Source of the DNA: Arthrobacter sp. ISL-48 | GTDB taxonomy: Bacteria > Actinomycetota > Actinomycetes > Actinomycetales > Micrococcaceae | Assembly: GCF_018613805.1 (NCBI RefSeq) | Contig: NZ_JAGGPL010000004.1 | Coordinates: 98,995-162,994, forward strand | DNA length: 64,000 nt | Direction of reading: 5' to 3' | In this document: positions 26,890 through 36,126 of the stretch, one piece after another | How positions within the stretch are numbered: position 1 is the stretch's first letter | Layout of the letters: each line of letters starts with the position of its first letter | Notes under the pieces: model-generated | Told to the model about the DNA's origin: nothing | Databases searched by the model: none | What the model saw: the letters and a program-made list of their open reading frames with translations, nothing else | Position numbers and translations under genes: made by a program

Positions 26890-28047
26890 CTACCCGGCGA
26901 TCAGCTCCTGCACCTCGCCCTGGTGCAGTGCCACATAAACGCGGTCCCGTAGCGCATTGGCCTCCTGGTCCGTTAGGGTCCGGTCCAGCGGCTGCAGTAC
27001 CAGCCGGAGCAGTACGTTCACCTCGCCGGGAGCCATACGCAGGCGTTCGACGGCGGCCGGCGGCAGCACCGCCGTCGGCGTCACAGCTTTGACCTCCAAG
27101 GCGGCAAGTATCTCAGCGTCCGCTCCCAGGGCTGTGCGGGCCAGGTCGCCGAGGAGCTCGACGTCGGCCCCGGCTTCCGAGGACAGCACGAGTGAGAGGT
27201 CCCGCCGGATTTCCGGCATGGCCGAGACGGGACGGTACGGCGAAAGGTCCAGCAGTTGCGCCCTGACGTCTGGATGGCGTGAGCGCAGGAGCCGGATGTC
27301 CGTGATCCCCTTCCGCAGCATCAACGCCCGGTCCAAACCCATGCCGAGGGCAAGGCCCGCCCAGCGGCGGGGATCCAGGCCTGAACCACGCAGGACCGGC
27401 GCGGCAACAAGCCCGCACTCGGCCATTTCCAGCCATTCGCTGCGCCCGTCAGGCTGACTCACCAGCACATCCAGCTGCATTCCTGCCGCGGTGTAGTTGT
27501 GCCGGGCCGGGGTGGCGCGCCACTGGACGCCGGGGTGCTCGGAGGGTGGGAGCACGGCTTCCACCACGGCGGCCATCATGGTCTCGAGGTCGGACGGTCC
27601 CAGCAGCCCGCGCGCCTTGAGCCGCCAGAGATCCAGCTGGTGCGGAGCCCCCACGTGGGTGCGGTCAATCGCGTCGCGGCGGTACACGAGCCCCGGAAGC
27701 ACATGCAGCATGTCGTAGTGGCCCAGCTCGCCGCGGAGTGAATCCAGCAGGGCGGGAATGCCGGCGGACGTATGGCTTCGCAGCATCACTGTAGGGCTCA
27801 CATGGCGGGAATAGCGCGAGTCCCGGGTAACGTCGTCGGGCGAATATCCGAGCCGGTCATAATTGTCGGCCGTGGCCACCAGCGGATTCAGCCGGTGGGT
27901 GACCGACGGAACGCCCCAGAGCCGTTCCAGTGCTGCAACGACGTCGGCGAGGAGCAGCTGCATGGCGTGCGGGCCCCCGTCGGGATTGGAAAGGTCGCGC
28001 AGGGACAAAGCGGAGTCGAGCTGGGCAAGTGAAAGGTAGTTCTTCAT
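26890..28047 (-). CDS. PheS-like ligase fused to an FDX-ACB domain (SrmL-like)
   Basis: A 385-residue protein resembling the catalytic core of phenylalanyl-tRNA synthetase alpha. Motif 2 reads YRRDAIDRTHVGAPHQLDLW and motif 3 LALGMGLDRALMLRKGITDIR. It lacks the N-terminal coiled coil of bacterial PheS. Residues 280-385 (YRPVSAMPEIRRDLSLVL, LDRTLTDQEANALRDRV) resemble the anticodon-binding domain that normally ends PheT. The layout is therefore like monomeric mitochondrial PheRS. I recall an annotation family of PheS-related mystery ligases named SrmL that this probably belongs to; not checked. The ATG at 28047 has AAGGA upstream. The substrate is unknown. Confidence 0.85.
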   Translation of the reverse strand: MKNYLSLAQLDSALSLRDLSNPDGGPHAMQLLLADVVAALERLWGVPSVTHRLNPLVATADNYDRLGYSPDDVTRDSRYSRHVSPTVMLRSHTSAGIPALLDSLRGELGHYDMLHVLPGLVYRRDAIDRTHVGAPHQLDLWRLKARGLLGPSDLETMMAAVVEAVLPPSEHPGVQWRATPARHNYTAAGMQLDVLVSQPDGRSEWLEMAECGLVAAPVLRGSGLDPRRWAGLALGMGLDRALMLRKGITDIRLLRSRHPDVRAQLLDLSPYRPVSAMPEIRRDLSLVLSSEAGADVELLGDLARTALGADAEILAALEVKAVTPTAVLPPAAVERLRMAPGEVNVLLRLVLQPLDRTLTDQEANALRDRVYVALHQGEVQELIAG

Positions 28048-28231
28048 GTCGGGTCCTTGATTCATCGGTTGCGGGAGGGGGACATCACCCTCAGCCGCTG
28101 CGCCGCACGGACCCCGGCAGCTCCAGTCAGGCGCGCGATGGGAAGCCCGTGCGGCCGGTAAGCGGCCGAGGGCTGATAAATCGCTGCTGCGTGTGCATGG
28201 GTCCATGATACGCCCGCCCTCCCGGGGCCTC

Positions 28232-28262
28232 TTGACCTTGACGCTACGTCAACATTTAGAGT
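28232..28262 (+). promoter_or_regulatory. MerR-type promoter with 19-base spacer
   Basis: -35 TTGACC (28232-28237) and -10 TAGAGT (28257-28262) are 19 bases apart, the unusual spacing of MerR-activated promoters. The spacer holds a perfect inverted repeat TTGACG-CTA-CGTCAA (28238-28252). It reads into the MerR gene at 28300, so autoregulation is very likely. Confidence 0.82.
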
Positions 28263-28299
28263 CGAGTTATCGGCCCAAGGAGCGGGGAAGGAGGAAGCG

Positions 28300-29082
28300 A
28301 TGGACTGGTCCATTCAGGACATAGCCCGGATCGCCGGCACCACCAGCCGGACGCTGCGCCACTACGACGACATCGGCCTGCTCAAACCCAGCCGCACCGG
28401 GCATAACGGCTACCGGTATTACAACCAGGCCGCGCTGGTCCAGCTCCAGCGCATCCTGCTCCTCCGCGGGCTGGGGCTGGGGCTGCCGGTGATCAGTCAG
28501 GTGCTCGACGACGAAGCGGACGCCACCAAGGCGCTCGCCGGCCACCTGGAGTGGCTCAAGCAGGAACAGGACAGGCTGGCGCGGCAGATCGCGTCGGTCA
28601 CGCAAACCATCGAAGCAGTGAAAGGAGGTGGCGAAATCATGGCGGAAGACATGTTCGACGGTTTCGACCACACGCAGTACAAGGACGAGGTGGAGGAGCG
28701 CTGGGGCAAGGACGCCTATGCCAAGGGTGACTCGTGGTGGCGCGGCATGAGCGCCGACGAGAAGAGCGCGTGGAAGCAGCGGTCCCGGCAACTGGGTGCC
28801 GACTGGATTACCGCCGCCACCTCCGGCATCGCCCCGGACAGCGCGGAGGCCCAAGCGATGGCCAAGCGGCACGTCGAGTGGCTGACGGGGATCCCGGGTA
28901 CGCCGGCGTCGGATGTGGCTGGTGAAGTAAACGACGGCGGGAAGGCTCGCCTCAAGGCCTACGTCACGGGCCTCGGCGAGATGTACGTCGCCGATGCGCG
29001 GTTCGCCGCCAATTACGGCGGCCAGGACGGCGCGGCCTTTGTCCGGGACGCGCTCGCGTTTTATGCGGAGCAGAACCTGTAA
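28300..29082 (+). CDS. MerR-family regulator with TipAS effector domain
   Basis: A 260-residue activator. The N-terminal MerR domain (SIQDIARIAGTTSRTLRHYD, then GYRYYNQAALVQLQRILLLR) is followed by a coiled-coil dimer helix (about 80-110) and a TipAS domain (about 115-260: DGFDHTQYKDEVEERWG, WWRGMSADEKSAWK). TipAS domains bind thiopeptide antibiotics or other bulky ligands. Its own promoter has the 19-base MerR spacing. The PheS-like gene is divergent and shares the short intergenic region, so it could be a second target. Confidence 0.93.
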   Translation: MDWSIQDIARIAGTTSRTLRHYDDIGLLKPSRTGHNGYRYYNQAALVQLQRILLLRGLGLGLPVISQVLDDEADATKALAGHLEWLKQEQDRLARQIASVTQTIEAVKGGGEIMAEDMFDGFDHTQYKDEVEERWGKDAYAKGDSWWRGMSADEKSAWKQRSRQLGADWITAATSGIAPDSAEAQAMAKRHVEWLTGIPGTPASDVAGEVNDGGKARLKAYVTGLGEMYVADARFAANYGGQDGAAFVRDALAFYAEQNL

Positions 29083-29105
29083 CCCGCCGCCAATAGACTT
29101 GACCG

Positions 29106-30761
29106 GTGACTGACTCCACGCATTTTTCGGCCGGCAACACCCCAGATGCTCCCCGCAGCGACCTCCCCGGGCTGCTGACGTCGCTGGCCGCTGACCTGCG
29201 CCGCGTGGGGTACACGCTCGACGGTGTGGCCAACCTGCTGGGTGACTCAGCCAACCGCGCCCTGGATCGGGACCAGCTCATCCCCGCCCTGCTCGCTACT
29301 GAAAACTCCACCCGCGAGGCAGGCACCGCGGGGCTCGCCGCCGTCGTCCGCCTCTGGCTCCTGGCGGTACCGCAAAGGCGGGAAACGCTCGACGCCGCCC
29401 TTCCAGAGATCCGTGCGGAGGGCCTCCTCGAGCTGGGGCTCATTGAGCCCGTGCCCGGCTCGGGGCTGTTGGCCGCGAAGGCCGATCTGCGGCCGTATGG
29501 CTGGGCGGGAGATCCCGCAACAGACACTGATGGAAGAGGCGGCGCGGAGCTCTGGGTGGCGAGTGACCTCGCAGCGCACCAGCAGACCGGGGTGCTCCGG
29601 CACGACCACGTGCTGGGAATCGGCCAGGCCTCGACCACGCTAGTGCAGACCACCGTCCGCCGGAACGTGGCCAGGGCCCTGGACCTGGGCACGGGCTGCG
29701 GTATCCAGACGTTCCACCTCCTGCTCCACGCCGGGCACGTGACCGCCACGGACATATCCGAGCGGGCACTTGCCTTCACCCGCTTCAACCTTCTCCTTAA
29801 TGCGGCTGCGCTGCGCCTGGACACTGACCACCTCGAGGACCGGGTGAGCCTGCGGTTGGGATCCCTGCTGACTCCCGTGGCCGGTGAAGAGTTTGACCTG
29901 GTGGTGTCCAACCCGCCGTTCGTGATCACGCCGCGAAGCCTTGCCGAGGACGCCTCGGCCCAGTTCACGTACCGGGACGGGGGCCTGCCCGGGGACGAAA
30001 TAGTCGCCTCGCTCGTGGCGGCGTTGCCTGGAGTACTGGCCCGGGGCGGGACCGCGCAGCTGCTGGGAAACTGGGAGATTCCCGCCGGAACTACGTGGTC
30101 GGAGCGGCCGCAGGAATGGGTCAGCCCGGACACGGACGCTTGGTTCATCCAGCGCGAGCAGGTGGGCCCGGAGCAGTATGCCGAGACCTGGCTCCAGGAT
30201 GCCTCCGAGTCCCGCGACCGCCGGCATTACCAGGACGCCTACGCCGCCTACCTGGCCGACTTCGCCTCGCGGGACGTGGAGGGCATCGGATTCGGCATGG
30301 TCTTGCTGCGCCGTCCGCCCGTTCCTGGGCCCGGCTCCGCCACCATCAGCCGGTTCGAGGAAATCACGTACCCCATCGAACAGCCGATCGGCCCCCACCT
30401 GGGCGCCGCCGTCGAACGTTCAGACTGGCTCGCCATCAACAGTCTGGAGGACGCGCACCTGCTGGTGGCGGACGACGTCACGGAGGAACGCCACCAGCGC
30501 CCGGGTGCGGAGCACCCGGGCGTAATCCTGCTGCGCCAGGGCGCCGGGCTGCGCCGGACCAACCTGCTCAGCACCGAGCTGGCCGGGTTTGTCTCGGCCT
30601 GCGACGGCGACCTGTCCGTGCGGCAGATCATCGGCGCCCTCGCGGCACTGTTGGGCGGCAGCCTGGCCGGGGAGGACGGGTTCGACGGCGACGCCTTCCG
30701 CGTCGGGCTGCTCACCGAGGTGGGTAACCTGGTGCGGGACGGCTTCCTGCTGCCGGCCTGA
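29106..30761 (+). CDS. S-adenosylmethionine-dependent methyltransferase (HemK/N6-adenine type)
   Basis: A 551-residue protein with a GTG start 23 bases after the MerR gene. An N-terminal helical domain (about 1-180; DUF7059-like) precedes the methyltransferase fold: motif I ALDLGTGCGIQTFHLL, then TATDISERAL and the catalytic motif VVSNPPFVITPR, typical of enzymes that methylate amino groups (protein Gln, or adenine/guanine in nucleic acid). The C-terminal 200 residues have no clear family. The substrate is unknown. Confidence 0.87.
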   Translation: MTDSTHFSAGNTPDAPRSDLPGLLTSLAADLRRVGYTLDGVANLLGDSANRALDRDQLIPALLATENSTREAGTAGLAAVVRLWLLAVPQRRETLDAALPEIRAEGLLELGLIEPVPGSGLLAAKADLRPYGWAGDPATDTDGRGGAELWVASDLAAHQQTGVLRHDHVLGIGQASTTLVQTTVRRNVARALDLGTGCGIQTFHLLLHAGHVTATDISERALAFTRFNLLLNAAALRLDTDHLEDRVSLRLGSLLTPVAGEEFDLVVSNPPFVITPRSLAEDASAQFTYRDGGLPGDEIVASLVAALPGVLARGGTAQLLGNWEIPAGTTWSERPQEWVSPDTDAWFIQREQVGPEQYAETWLQDASESRDRRHYQDAYAAYLADFASRDVEGIGFGMVLLRRPPVPGPGSATISRFEEITYPIEQPIGPHLGAAVERSDWLAINSLEDAHLLVADDVTEERHQRPGAEHPGVILLRQGAGLRRTNLLSTELAGFVSACDGDLSVRQIIGALAALLGGSLAGEDGFDGDAFRVGLLTEVGNLVRDGFLLPA

Positions 30762-30777
30762 TTGCTTTAGCTCCGGT

Positions 30778-30833
30778 CGATCCGGTCCCTCCGGCCGATC
30801 CGGTTGCTCCGGAGTGATATCAAGCGTTCGCTT
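30778..30833. promoter_or_regulatory. Short tandem repeat and palindrome before the HTH regulator
   Basis: Two near-identical 17-base units (CGATCCGGT-NN-CTCCGG type) lie at 30778-30794 and 30796-30812. A palindrome AAGCG-TT-CGCTT follows at 30822-30833, about 35 bases before the start at 30866. That is a natural operator position for autoregulation. Confidence 0.45.
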
Positions 30834-30865
30834 CACAGCTGAGGGGTGCTGGATACACTGGTGCC

Positions 30866-31552
30866 GTGAATACGGAATCCGCAGGACCGGCAGCCACGGC
30901 CGGGCGGCAGAACCGTGCCGAGGCCACGGTGGAAATCACCGATCCCAAGGCGATCCGCGCCCTGGCCCACGCTGCCCGGCTGGAGGTCATCTCCGAGCTG
31001 TTTTCCACCCAGGTCAGCCGCACGGCCACGGAACTTGCCGTGCAGACCGGGCTGACCCCCAGCGCCATGAGCTACCACCTGCGGGCGTTGCAGAAGTGGG
31101 GGATCGTGGTGCCGGCCGGCGCGTCAGGTGATGCCCGGGAGCGCCGCTGGAAGGCCGCCGGAACTGACTTCACCATCAACTCCGGCGGGGGACCGGCCAG
31201 CCCGGAGTTCGCTGTCCTGGACCTGGAACTCGATGCGTTCCGACGCCGCGCTGCCGCCTACGCCCGGGCCCGCGACGAACGCCGCCGCAGCGGCGCACCT
31301 GCCGAGGCGCCCACCGCCGTCGCCCTCGCCACCAGCTTGCTGTACCTCACCCGCGAACAGCAGGCCGAACTGACCGAACGCCTGTTCGGGCTGCTCAGCG
31401 AGTACGAGCTGGATGATCCGCACCGGATACCCGAGGGAGCCGAACGGATGGCCGCCATGTGGTCGCTGATTCCGGACGACCGTTCCGTCACCGCGCAGAC
31501 CATTGCTGCCGCAGCAGAAGGGCCAGCTGAAGACGCACCGGGCACTGTGTAA
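30866..31552 (+). CDS. ArsR-type winged-helix regulator
   Basis: A 228-residue protein with a GTG start. The HTH domain (about 25-100) reads IRALAHAARLEVISELF, TATELAVQTGLTPSAMSYHLRALQKWG, typical of ArsR-like regulators. Metal-binding cysteines are absent. The C-terminal half is helical (RREQ-type LTREQQAELTERLFGLLSEY) and could bind a ligand or dimerise. The gene lies upstream of topA but is separated from it by 137 bases, so it is probably independent. Confidence 0.87.
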   Translation: MNTESAGPAATAGRQNRAEATVEITDPKAIRALAHAARLEVISELFSTQVSRTATELAVQTGLTPSAMSYHLRALQKWGIVVPAGASGDARERRWKAAGTDFTINSGGGPASPEFAVLDLELDAFRRRAAAYARARDERRRSGAPAEAPTAVALATSLLYLTREQQAELTERLFGLLSEYELDDPHRIPEGAERMAAMWSLIPDDRSVTAQTIAAAAEGPAEDAPGTV

Positions 31553-31689
31553 ACGCCGGAAATCCGACTCTTCACCGCCAGACGAAAAGCCGCACGTTTT
31601 CCACAGGAATGCGCATGTTTGTCCAAAATATGGTGAACTAGGCCAATATGGGCTCATCTGCCCCAGCAACCTTTTTCTGTAGGAGCACC

Positions 31690-34431
31690 GTGCCAAGCAA
31701 GGCCAAAAGCGGCAAGAAACTCGTGATTGTGGAGTCTCCGGCCAAGAGCAAGACCATCGCCAAGTACCTCGGCGAGGGCTTCATCGTAGAGGCCTCCATC
31801 GGTCACATCCGCGACCTGCCGCAGCCGTCCGAGCTCCCGGCCGAACTGAAGAAGACCTCGGTGGGCAAGTTCGCCGTCGACATCGAGAACGACTTCAAGC
31901 CGTATTACGTCGTGTCACCGGACAAGAAGAAAAAGGTGGCCGAACTCAAGGCCCAGCTCAAAGACGCCGACGCTCTTTATCTCGCAACCGATGGGGACCG
32001 CGAGGGCGAGGCCATCGCGTGGCACCTGCTGGAAGTGCTCAAGCCCAAGGTCCCGGTGTACCGGATGACATTCGGCGAAATCACCAAGGAAGCCATCCAC
32101 CGCGCCATGGACAACCTGCGCGATGTTGATGCCGCCCTGGTGGATGCCCAGGAAACCCGACGCGTGCTGGACCGCCTGTACGGTTACGAGATTTCCCCTG
32201 TCCTCTGGCGCAAGGTGGCCCGGGGGCTGTCCGCCGGCCGCGTCCAGTCAGTGGTCACACGCATGGTGGTGGACCGCGAACGCGAACGCATGGCCTTCAA
32301 AGCGGCGTCCTACTGGGACCTCACCGGCCAGTTCGGTGCCGGTTCGGGTTCATTCAAAGCCAAGTTGGCGGCGCTCGACGGCGCCAAGGTGGCCACCGGC
32401 CGGGACTTCAACGACGACGGCGAACTCGTCTCCCGCAATGCGGCCCACCTCAACGAGGAGCTGGCCACCTCGCTGGCAGCAGGCCTGCAGGACGCCGACT
32501 TCCGCGTCCGGTCAGTGGACACCAAGCCGTACACGCGCCGCCCTGCTGCGCCGTTCACCACCTCCACGCTCCAGCAGGAGGCAGGCCGCAAGCTGCGCTT
32601 CTCCTCCAAGAGCACCATGCAGGTCGCCCAGCGCCTGTATGAAAACGGCTATATCACTTATATGCGTACCGACTCCTCGGCGCTGAGTGACGAGGCCCTC
32701 ACGGCCGCCCGCCGCCAGGCCTCCGAGCTGTACGGCCCGGAATATGTCCCGCAGTCGCCCCGCGTCTACACCAGCAAGGCCGCGAACGCGCAGGAGGCCC
32801 ACGAGGCCATCCGTCCCGCGGGTGACTCCTTCCGTACGCCTGCCCAGGTGGCCAAGCAGCTCTCGGGCGACGAGTTCCGCCTGTACGAGCTGATCTGGAA
32901 GCGCACCGTCGCCTCGCAGATGGCCGACGCCAAGGGCTCCACCGCCACGATCCGCCTCGGTGCCGTGGCTGTCAGCGGCTCTGCCAAAGGCAAAGACGCC
33001 GAATTCTCCGCCTCCGGCACTGTCATCACGTTCCCCGGCTTCCTTGCCGCCTATGAGGAAGGCAAGGACGAAAGCCGCGGCGACGACGATTCCGACGAAG
33101 CCCGCCGCCTGCCGAACGTGGCCAAGAACGATGCCCTGACGGCGTCGGAAATTGTGGCTGTAGGCCATGAGACCTCCCCGCCGCCACGCTTCACCGAAGC
33201 CTCCCTGACGGCGGAACTGGAAAAGAAGGGCATCGGGCGTCCGTCCACCTATGCCTCCACCATCTCCACCATTCAGGACCGCGGCTACGTCCGGAAGCAG
33301 GGCTCGGCCCTGGTCCCGAGCTGGATCGCGTTCTCCGTGATCCGACTCCTGGAGCAGCACTTCACGGACTACGTGGACTACGAATTCACGGCCGACATGG
33401 AAGGCGACCTGGACAAGATCGCCAACGGCCAGGCAGTGGGTTCCGCCTGGCTCAAGCACTTCTACTACGGCGAAGACTCGGACCCCGGCCTGCTGAGCAT
33501 TGTGAACAACCTCGGCGAGATCGATGCCCGCGAGATCAACTCCGTTCCCATCGCGGACGGCATCACTCTGCGGGTGGGCAAGTTCGGCCCTTACCTGGAA
33601 AGCTCCATCCCGACCGTGGACGCCAAGACCGGCGAGATCGTGGAATCCTCGCGTGCGAACGTTCCCGAGGACCTGGCTCCTGATGAACTGACGGCAGCCA
33701 AGGCCATCGAACTCATGGAAACAGCGGCACCGGAAGAACGCGTGCTGGGTGCTGATCCGCACACCGGGCACACTGTCGTGGCCAAGAACGGCCGCTATGG
33801 CGCCTATGTCACGGAGGTCATCCCCGAGATGACCGACGAACAATTGGCCAACCAGCCTGTGGAGTACTACAAGAACGGCAAGCCCAAGCCCCCGAAGAAG
33901 CCCGTCAAGGCTAAGCCCCGCACGGGCTCGCTGTTCGCGTCCATGTCGGTTGATTCCGTCACCCTGGATGAGGCGCTGCAGCTCATGAGCCTGCCCCGGG
34001 CACTGGGCGAGGACGCCGAAGGGAACCTCATCACCGTCCAGAATGGACGTTTTGGCCCGTACCTGAAGAAGGGCACGGACTCCCGTTCGATCGGCTCCGA
34101 AGAGGAAATCTTCACCATTACGCTGGAGCAGGCCCTGGAGATCTACTCCCAGCCCAAGCAGCGCGGTGCGCGTGCCGCGGTGCCGCCGCTGGCTGAGTTC
34201 GGGCCGGACCCTGTGTCGGAGAAGAACATCGTGGTGAAGGAAGGCCGCTTCGGGCCGTACATCACGGACGGCGTCACCAACATCACCGTCCCGCGCACCA
34301 CGTCCCTCGAGGAACTGACCCGGGAACGCGCCGTCGAACTCCTCGCGGAAAAAAGGGCCAAGGGCCCGGTCAAGCGGACCACCACGGCCCGCAAGGCACC
34401 GCCGAAAAAGAAGGCCGCCGCCAAGAAGTAG
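31690..34431 (+). CDS. topA: DNA topoisomerase I
   Basis: Type IA topoisomerase that relaxes negative supercoils. The GTG at 31690 follows AGGAG by five bases and gives 913 residues. The Toprim domain is at the N-terminus (KLVIVESPAKSKTIAKYLG, ATDGDREGEAIAWHL). The catalytic tyrosine is Tyr324 in YITYMRTDSS. The C-terminus carries four GRFGPYL/GRYGAYV-type repeats instead of zinc fingers and ends in a Lys-rich tail, as in other actinobacterial TopA. Confidence 0.98.
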   Translation: MPSKAKSGKKLVIVESPAKSKTIAKYLGEGFIVEASIGHIRDLPQPSELPAELKKTSVGKFAVDIENDFKPYYVVSPDKKKKVAELKAQLKDADALYLATDGDREGEAIAWHLLEVLKPKVPVYRMTFGEITKEAIHRAMDNLRDVDAALVDAQETRRVLDRLYGYEISPVLWRKVARGLSAGRVQSVVTRMVVDRERERMAFKAASYWDLTGQFGAGSGSFKAKLAALDGAKVATGRDFNDDGELVSRNAAHLNEELATSLAAGLQDADFRVRSVDTKPYTRRPAAPFTTSTLQQEAGRKLRFSSKSTMQVAQRLYENGYITYMRTDSSALSDEALTAARRQASELYGPEYVPQSPRVYTSKAANAQEAHEAIRPAGDSFRTPAQVAKQLSGDEFRLYELIWKRTVASQMADAKGSTATIRLGAVAVSGSAKGKDAEFSASGTVITFPGFLAAYEEGKDESRGDDDSDEARRLPNVAKNDALTASEIVAVGHETSPPPRFTEASLTAELEKKGIGRPSTYASTISTIQDRGYVRKQGSALVPSWIAFSVIRLLEQHFTDYVDYEFTADMEGDLDKIANGQAVGSAWLKHFYYGEDSDPGLLSIVNNLGEIDAREINSVPIADGITLRVGKFGPYLESSIPTVDAKTGEIVESSRANVPEDLAPDELTAAKAIELMETAAPEERVLGADPHTGHTVVAKNGRYGAYVTEVIPEMTDEQLANQPVEYYKNGKPKPPKKPVKAKPRTGSLFASMSVDSVTLDEALQLMSLPRALGEDAEGNLITVQNGRFGPYLKKGTDSRSIGSEEEIFTITLEQALEIYSQPKQRGARAAVPPLAEFGPDPVSEKNIVVKEGRFGPYITDGVTNITVPRTTSLEELTRERAVELLAEKRAKGPVKRTTTARKAPPKKKAAAKK

Positions 34432-34450
34432 GGGCGCCGGCACCGGGTTC

Positions 34451-34504
34451 GCCGGAAGCGTGCGGGTCCGCCGGAATGTTCCAGCGAGCCCGCAGGCTTC
34501 CGGC
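34451..34504 (+). terminator. Hairpin downstream of topA
   Basis: GCCGGAAGC (34451-34459) pairs with GCTTCCGGC (34496-34504) and TGCGGG (34461-34466) with CCCGCA (34489-34494), with a single mismatch between the two stems. GATTTC follows. It is a likely end of the topA transcript. Confidence 0.55.
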
Positions 34505-34568
34505 GATTTCGCGTTAGGGCGGACACTCCCGTTTGCGCCCCGGCTCCCCGACGTGATCGAGTAGATAC

Positions 34569-35021
34569 ATGACTGAACAGCCCGCGCACACGGATCTCCA
34601 GCCCCTGAACGACCTCGAAGAGAAGCTCGCCCAGGGCGGACAGCCCGACGCCAGCCCGGTGGACGTCATCCTGTCCTTCCTCAACAGCGAGGTCTACGTC
34701 GTGAGCACCGAAGGGCCTGAAGGCGAGGACTCGCAGGTGGAGCCGCTGGTGCTGGCGAATGCCGACGGCGATCCTGTCCTGGCGGTCTTCTCGCACCCGA
34801 GCCGTGTGGACGTGCAGTACCTGGAGGCTGCCCCTAATGTCCTTGGGACCCAGGGCGCCGCCATCATCGCCAACATCGGCGAAGAGCTTGGCATGGTGAT
34901 CAATCCGGGCGCCGCCTTTGGCTTCGAGATCAATCCCGAGGGCGTGGCCAACATCAAGCGCGACTTCAAACGCGCCGATGAGCTTCCCGACGGCGAGGCC
35001 ACGGACCCCGTCGCAGACTGA
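34569..35021 (+). CDS. SseB-family protein
   Basis: A 150-residue soluble protein with the SseB N-terminal domain pattern: LEEKLAQ, ILSFLNSEVYVVS, VLANADGDPVLAVFSHPSRVD, IIANIGEELGMVINPGAAFGFEINPEGVANI. The cellular role of the family is not established. It sits between topA and a Ppx/GppA gene, all in one direction. Confidence 0.83.
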   Translation: MTEQPAHTDLQPLNDLEEKLAQGGQPDASPVDVILSFLNSEVYVVSTEGPEGEDSQVEPLVLANADGDPVLAVFSHPSRVDVQYLEAAPNVLGTQGAAIIANIGEELGMVINPGAAFGFEINPEGVANIKRDFKRADELPDGEATDPVAD

Positions 35022-35073
35022 CTTCTGCTGCGCCGGTTGTGAGCCAGGTGCCCGCCCGGGCAATAATGGCTGC

Positions 35074-36060
35074 ATGCGGCTAGGCGTCCTCGATATCGGG
35101 TCCAATACTGTCCACCTCCTCCTGGTGGATGCCCACCCTGGCGCGCGTCCGGTGCCATTCGCGTCGCACAAGCGTCCGCTCTCCCTGGTGCAGTACCTGG
35201 ACGGTGACGGCAACATCACCGACGACGGGCAGCATGAGTTGACCGAGTTTGTCCTGGAAGCCTGGGAGTTCGCGGCCAAGCACAAAGCCGAGGACCTGCT
35301 GGCCTTCTGCACCTCGGCCATTCGTGAGGCGACCAACGGTCCGGCGGTCCTTGCCCGAGTCAAGCACGAAACTACCGTGACACTGCAGGAACTGACGGGC
35401 GACGAAGAGGCGTCGATGACCTTCTTCGCAGTCAGGCGCTGGTACGGCTGGGGAGCCGGGCCCATCCTGAACCTGGACATCGGTGGCGGGTCCTTCGAAA
35501 TGGCTTTCGGCCAGAACGAGCTTCCCGAAGTCGCCACCTCCGTGCCCCTCGGTGCGAGCCGTCTCACCCGTGACTGGCTCACCGAGGACCCGCCATCGGC
35601 AAAAAGCGTGAAAGAGCTGCGCCGCTACATCCGGGCGTCGCTCAAACCAGCCGTCAAGGAGTTCGAAGGCCTGGGCCGGGCAAACCTCGTAGCAGGGACG
35701 TCCAAGACCTTCCGCTCACTGGCCAGGATCGCCGGCGCGGCACCCAGCGCTGCGGGCCCGTACGTAAAGCGTGAACTGAACGGCATCGACCTCGGCGTCT
35801 GGGCCCAGCGCATCTCAGCGATGAAGACGGAGGACCGGTTGCACCTGCCGGGCGTTTCTGAGGCGCGCGCCAACCAGCTGCTGGCGGGCGCGCTGGTGGC
35901 CGAGGCGGCCCTGGAAATGTTCAACTTCAAGAAGGTCAGGATCTGTCCCTGGGCTCTGCGCGAAGGCCTCATTCTGCGGCGCCTGGACCAGCTGGTCTTT
36001 GCCGGTCCGCTGGATCCGGCGCCCCATGTTGTGACACCCGAGGGGTCCCTCGCCATCTGA
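35074..36060 (+). CDS. Ppx/GppA-family phosphatase
   Basis: A 328-residue member of the exopolyphosphatase/pppGpp phosphohydrolase family. Both actin-like phosphate loops are present: RLGVLDIGSNTVHLLL at the start and ILNLDIGGGSFEMAFG in the middle; AFCTSAIREA lies between. The short length, without the C-terminal HD-like extension, fits the Rv0496/Ppx1 type of actinobacteria. The ATG at 35074 is chosen because the family begins right there, though no strong ribosome site is seen. Confidence 0.93.
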   Translation: MRLGVLDIGSNTVHLLLVDAHPGARPVPFASHKRPLSLVQYLDGDGNITDDGQHELTEFVLEAWEFAAKHKAEDLLAFCTSAIREATNGPAVLARVKHETTVTLQELTGDEEASMTFFAVRRWYGWGAGPILNLDIGGGSFEMAFGQNELPEVATSVPLGASRLTRDWLTEDPPSAKSVKELRRYIRASLKPAVKEFEGLGRANLVAGTSKTFRSLARIAGAAPSAAGPYVKRELNGIDLGVWAQRISAMKTEDRLHLPGVSEARANQLLAGALVAEAALEMFNFKKVRICPWALREGLILRRLDQLVFAGPLDPAPHVVTPEGSLAI

Positions 36061-36126
36061 GTCTGCCGCGGCGGTGTGCTGGCACAGGCGGGTTAAAACA
36101 AGTTTGCTTGGTGCGAGGAAGCCGCA

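Noticed and set aside
32512..34443. 643-codon minus-strand frame opposite topA
   Set aside because: topA is unmistakable on the plus strand, and the antisense product has no recognisable motif.
34556..34566. Another CGAGTAGAT-like string before the SseB gene
   Set aside because: It lacks the palindromic partner and is far from the sugar genes; chance similarity is more likely.
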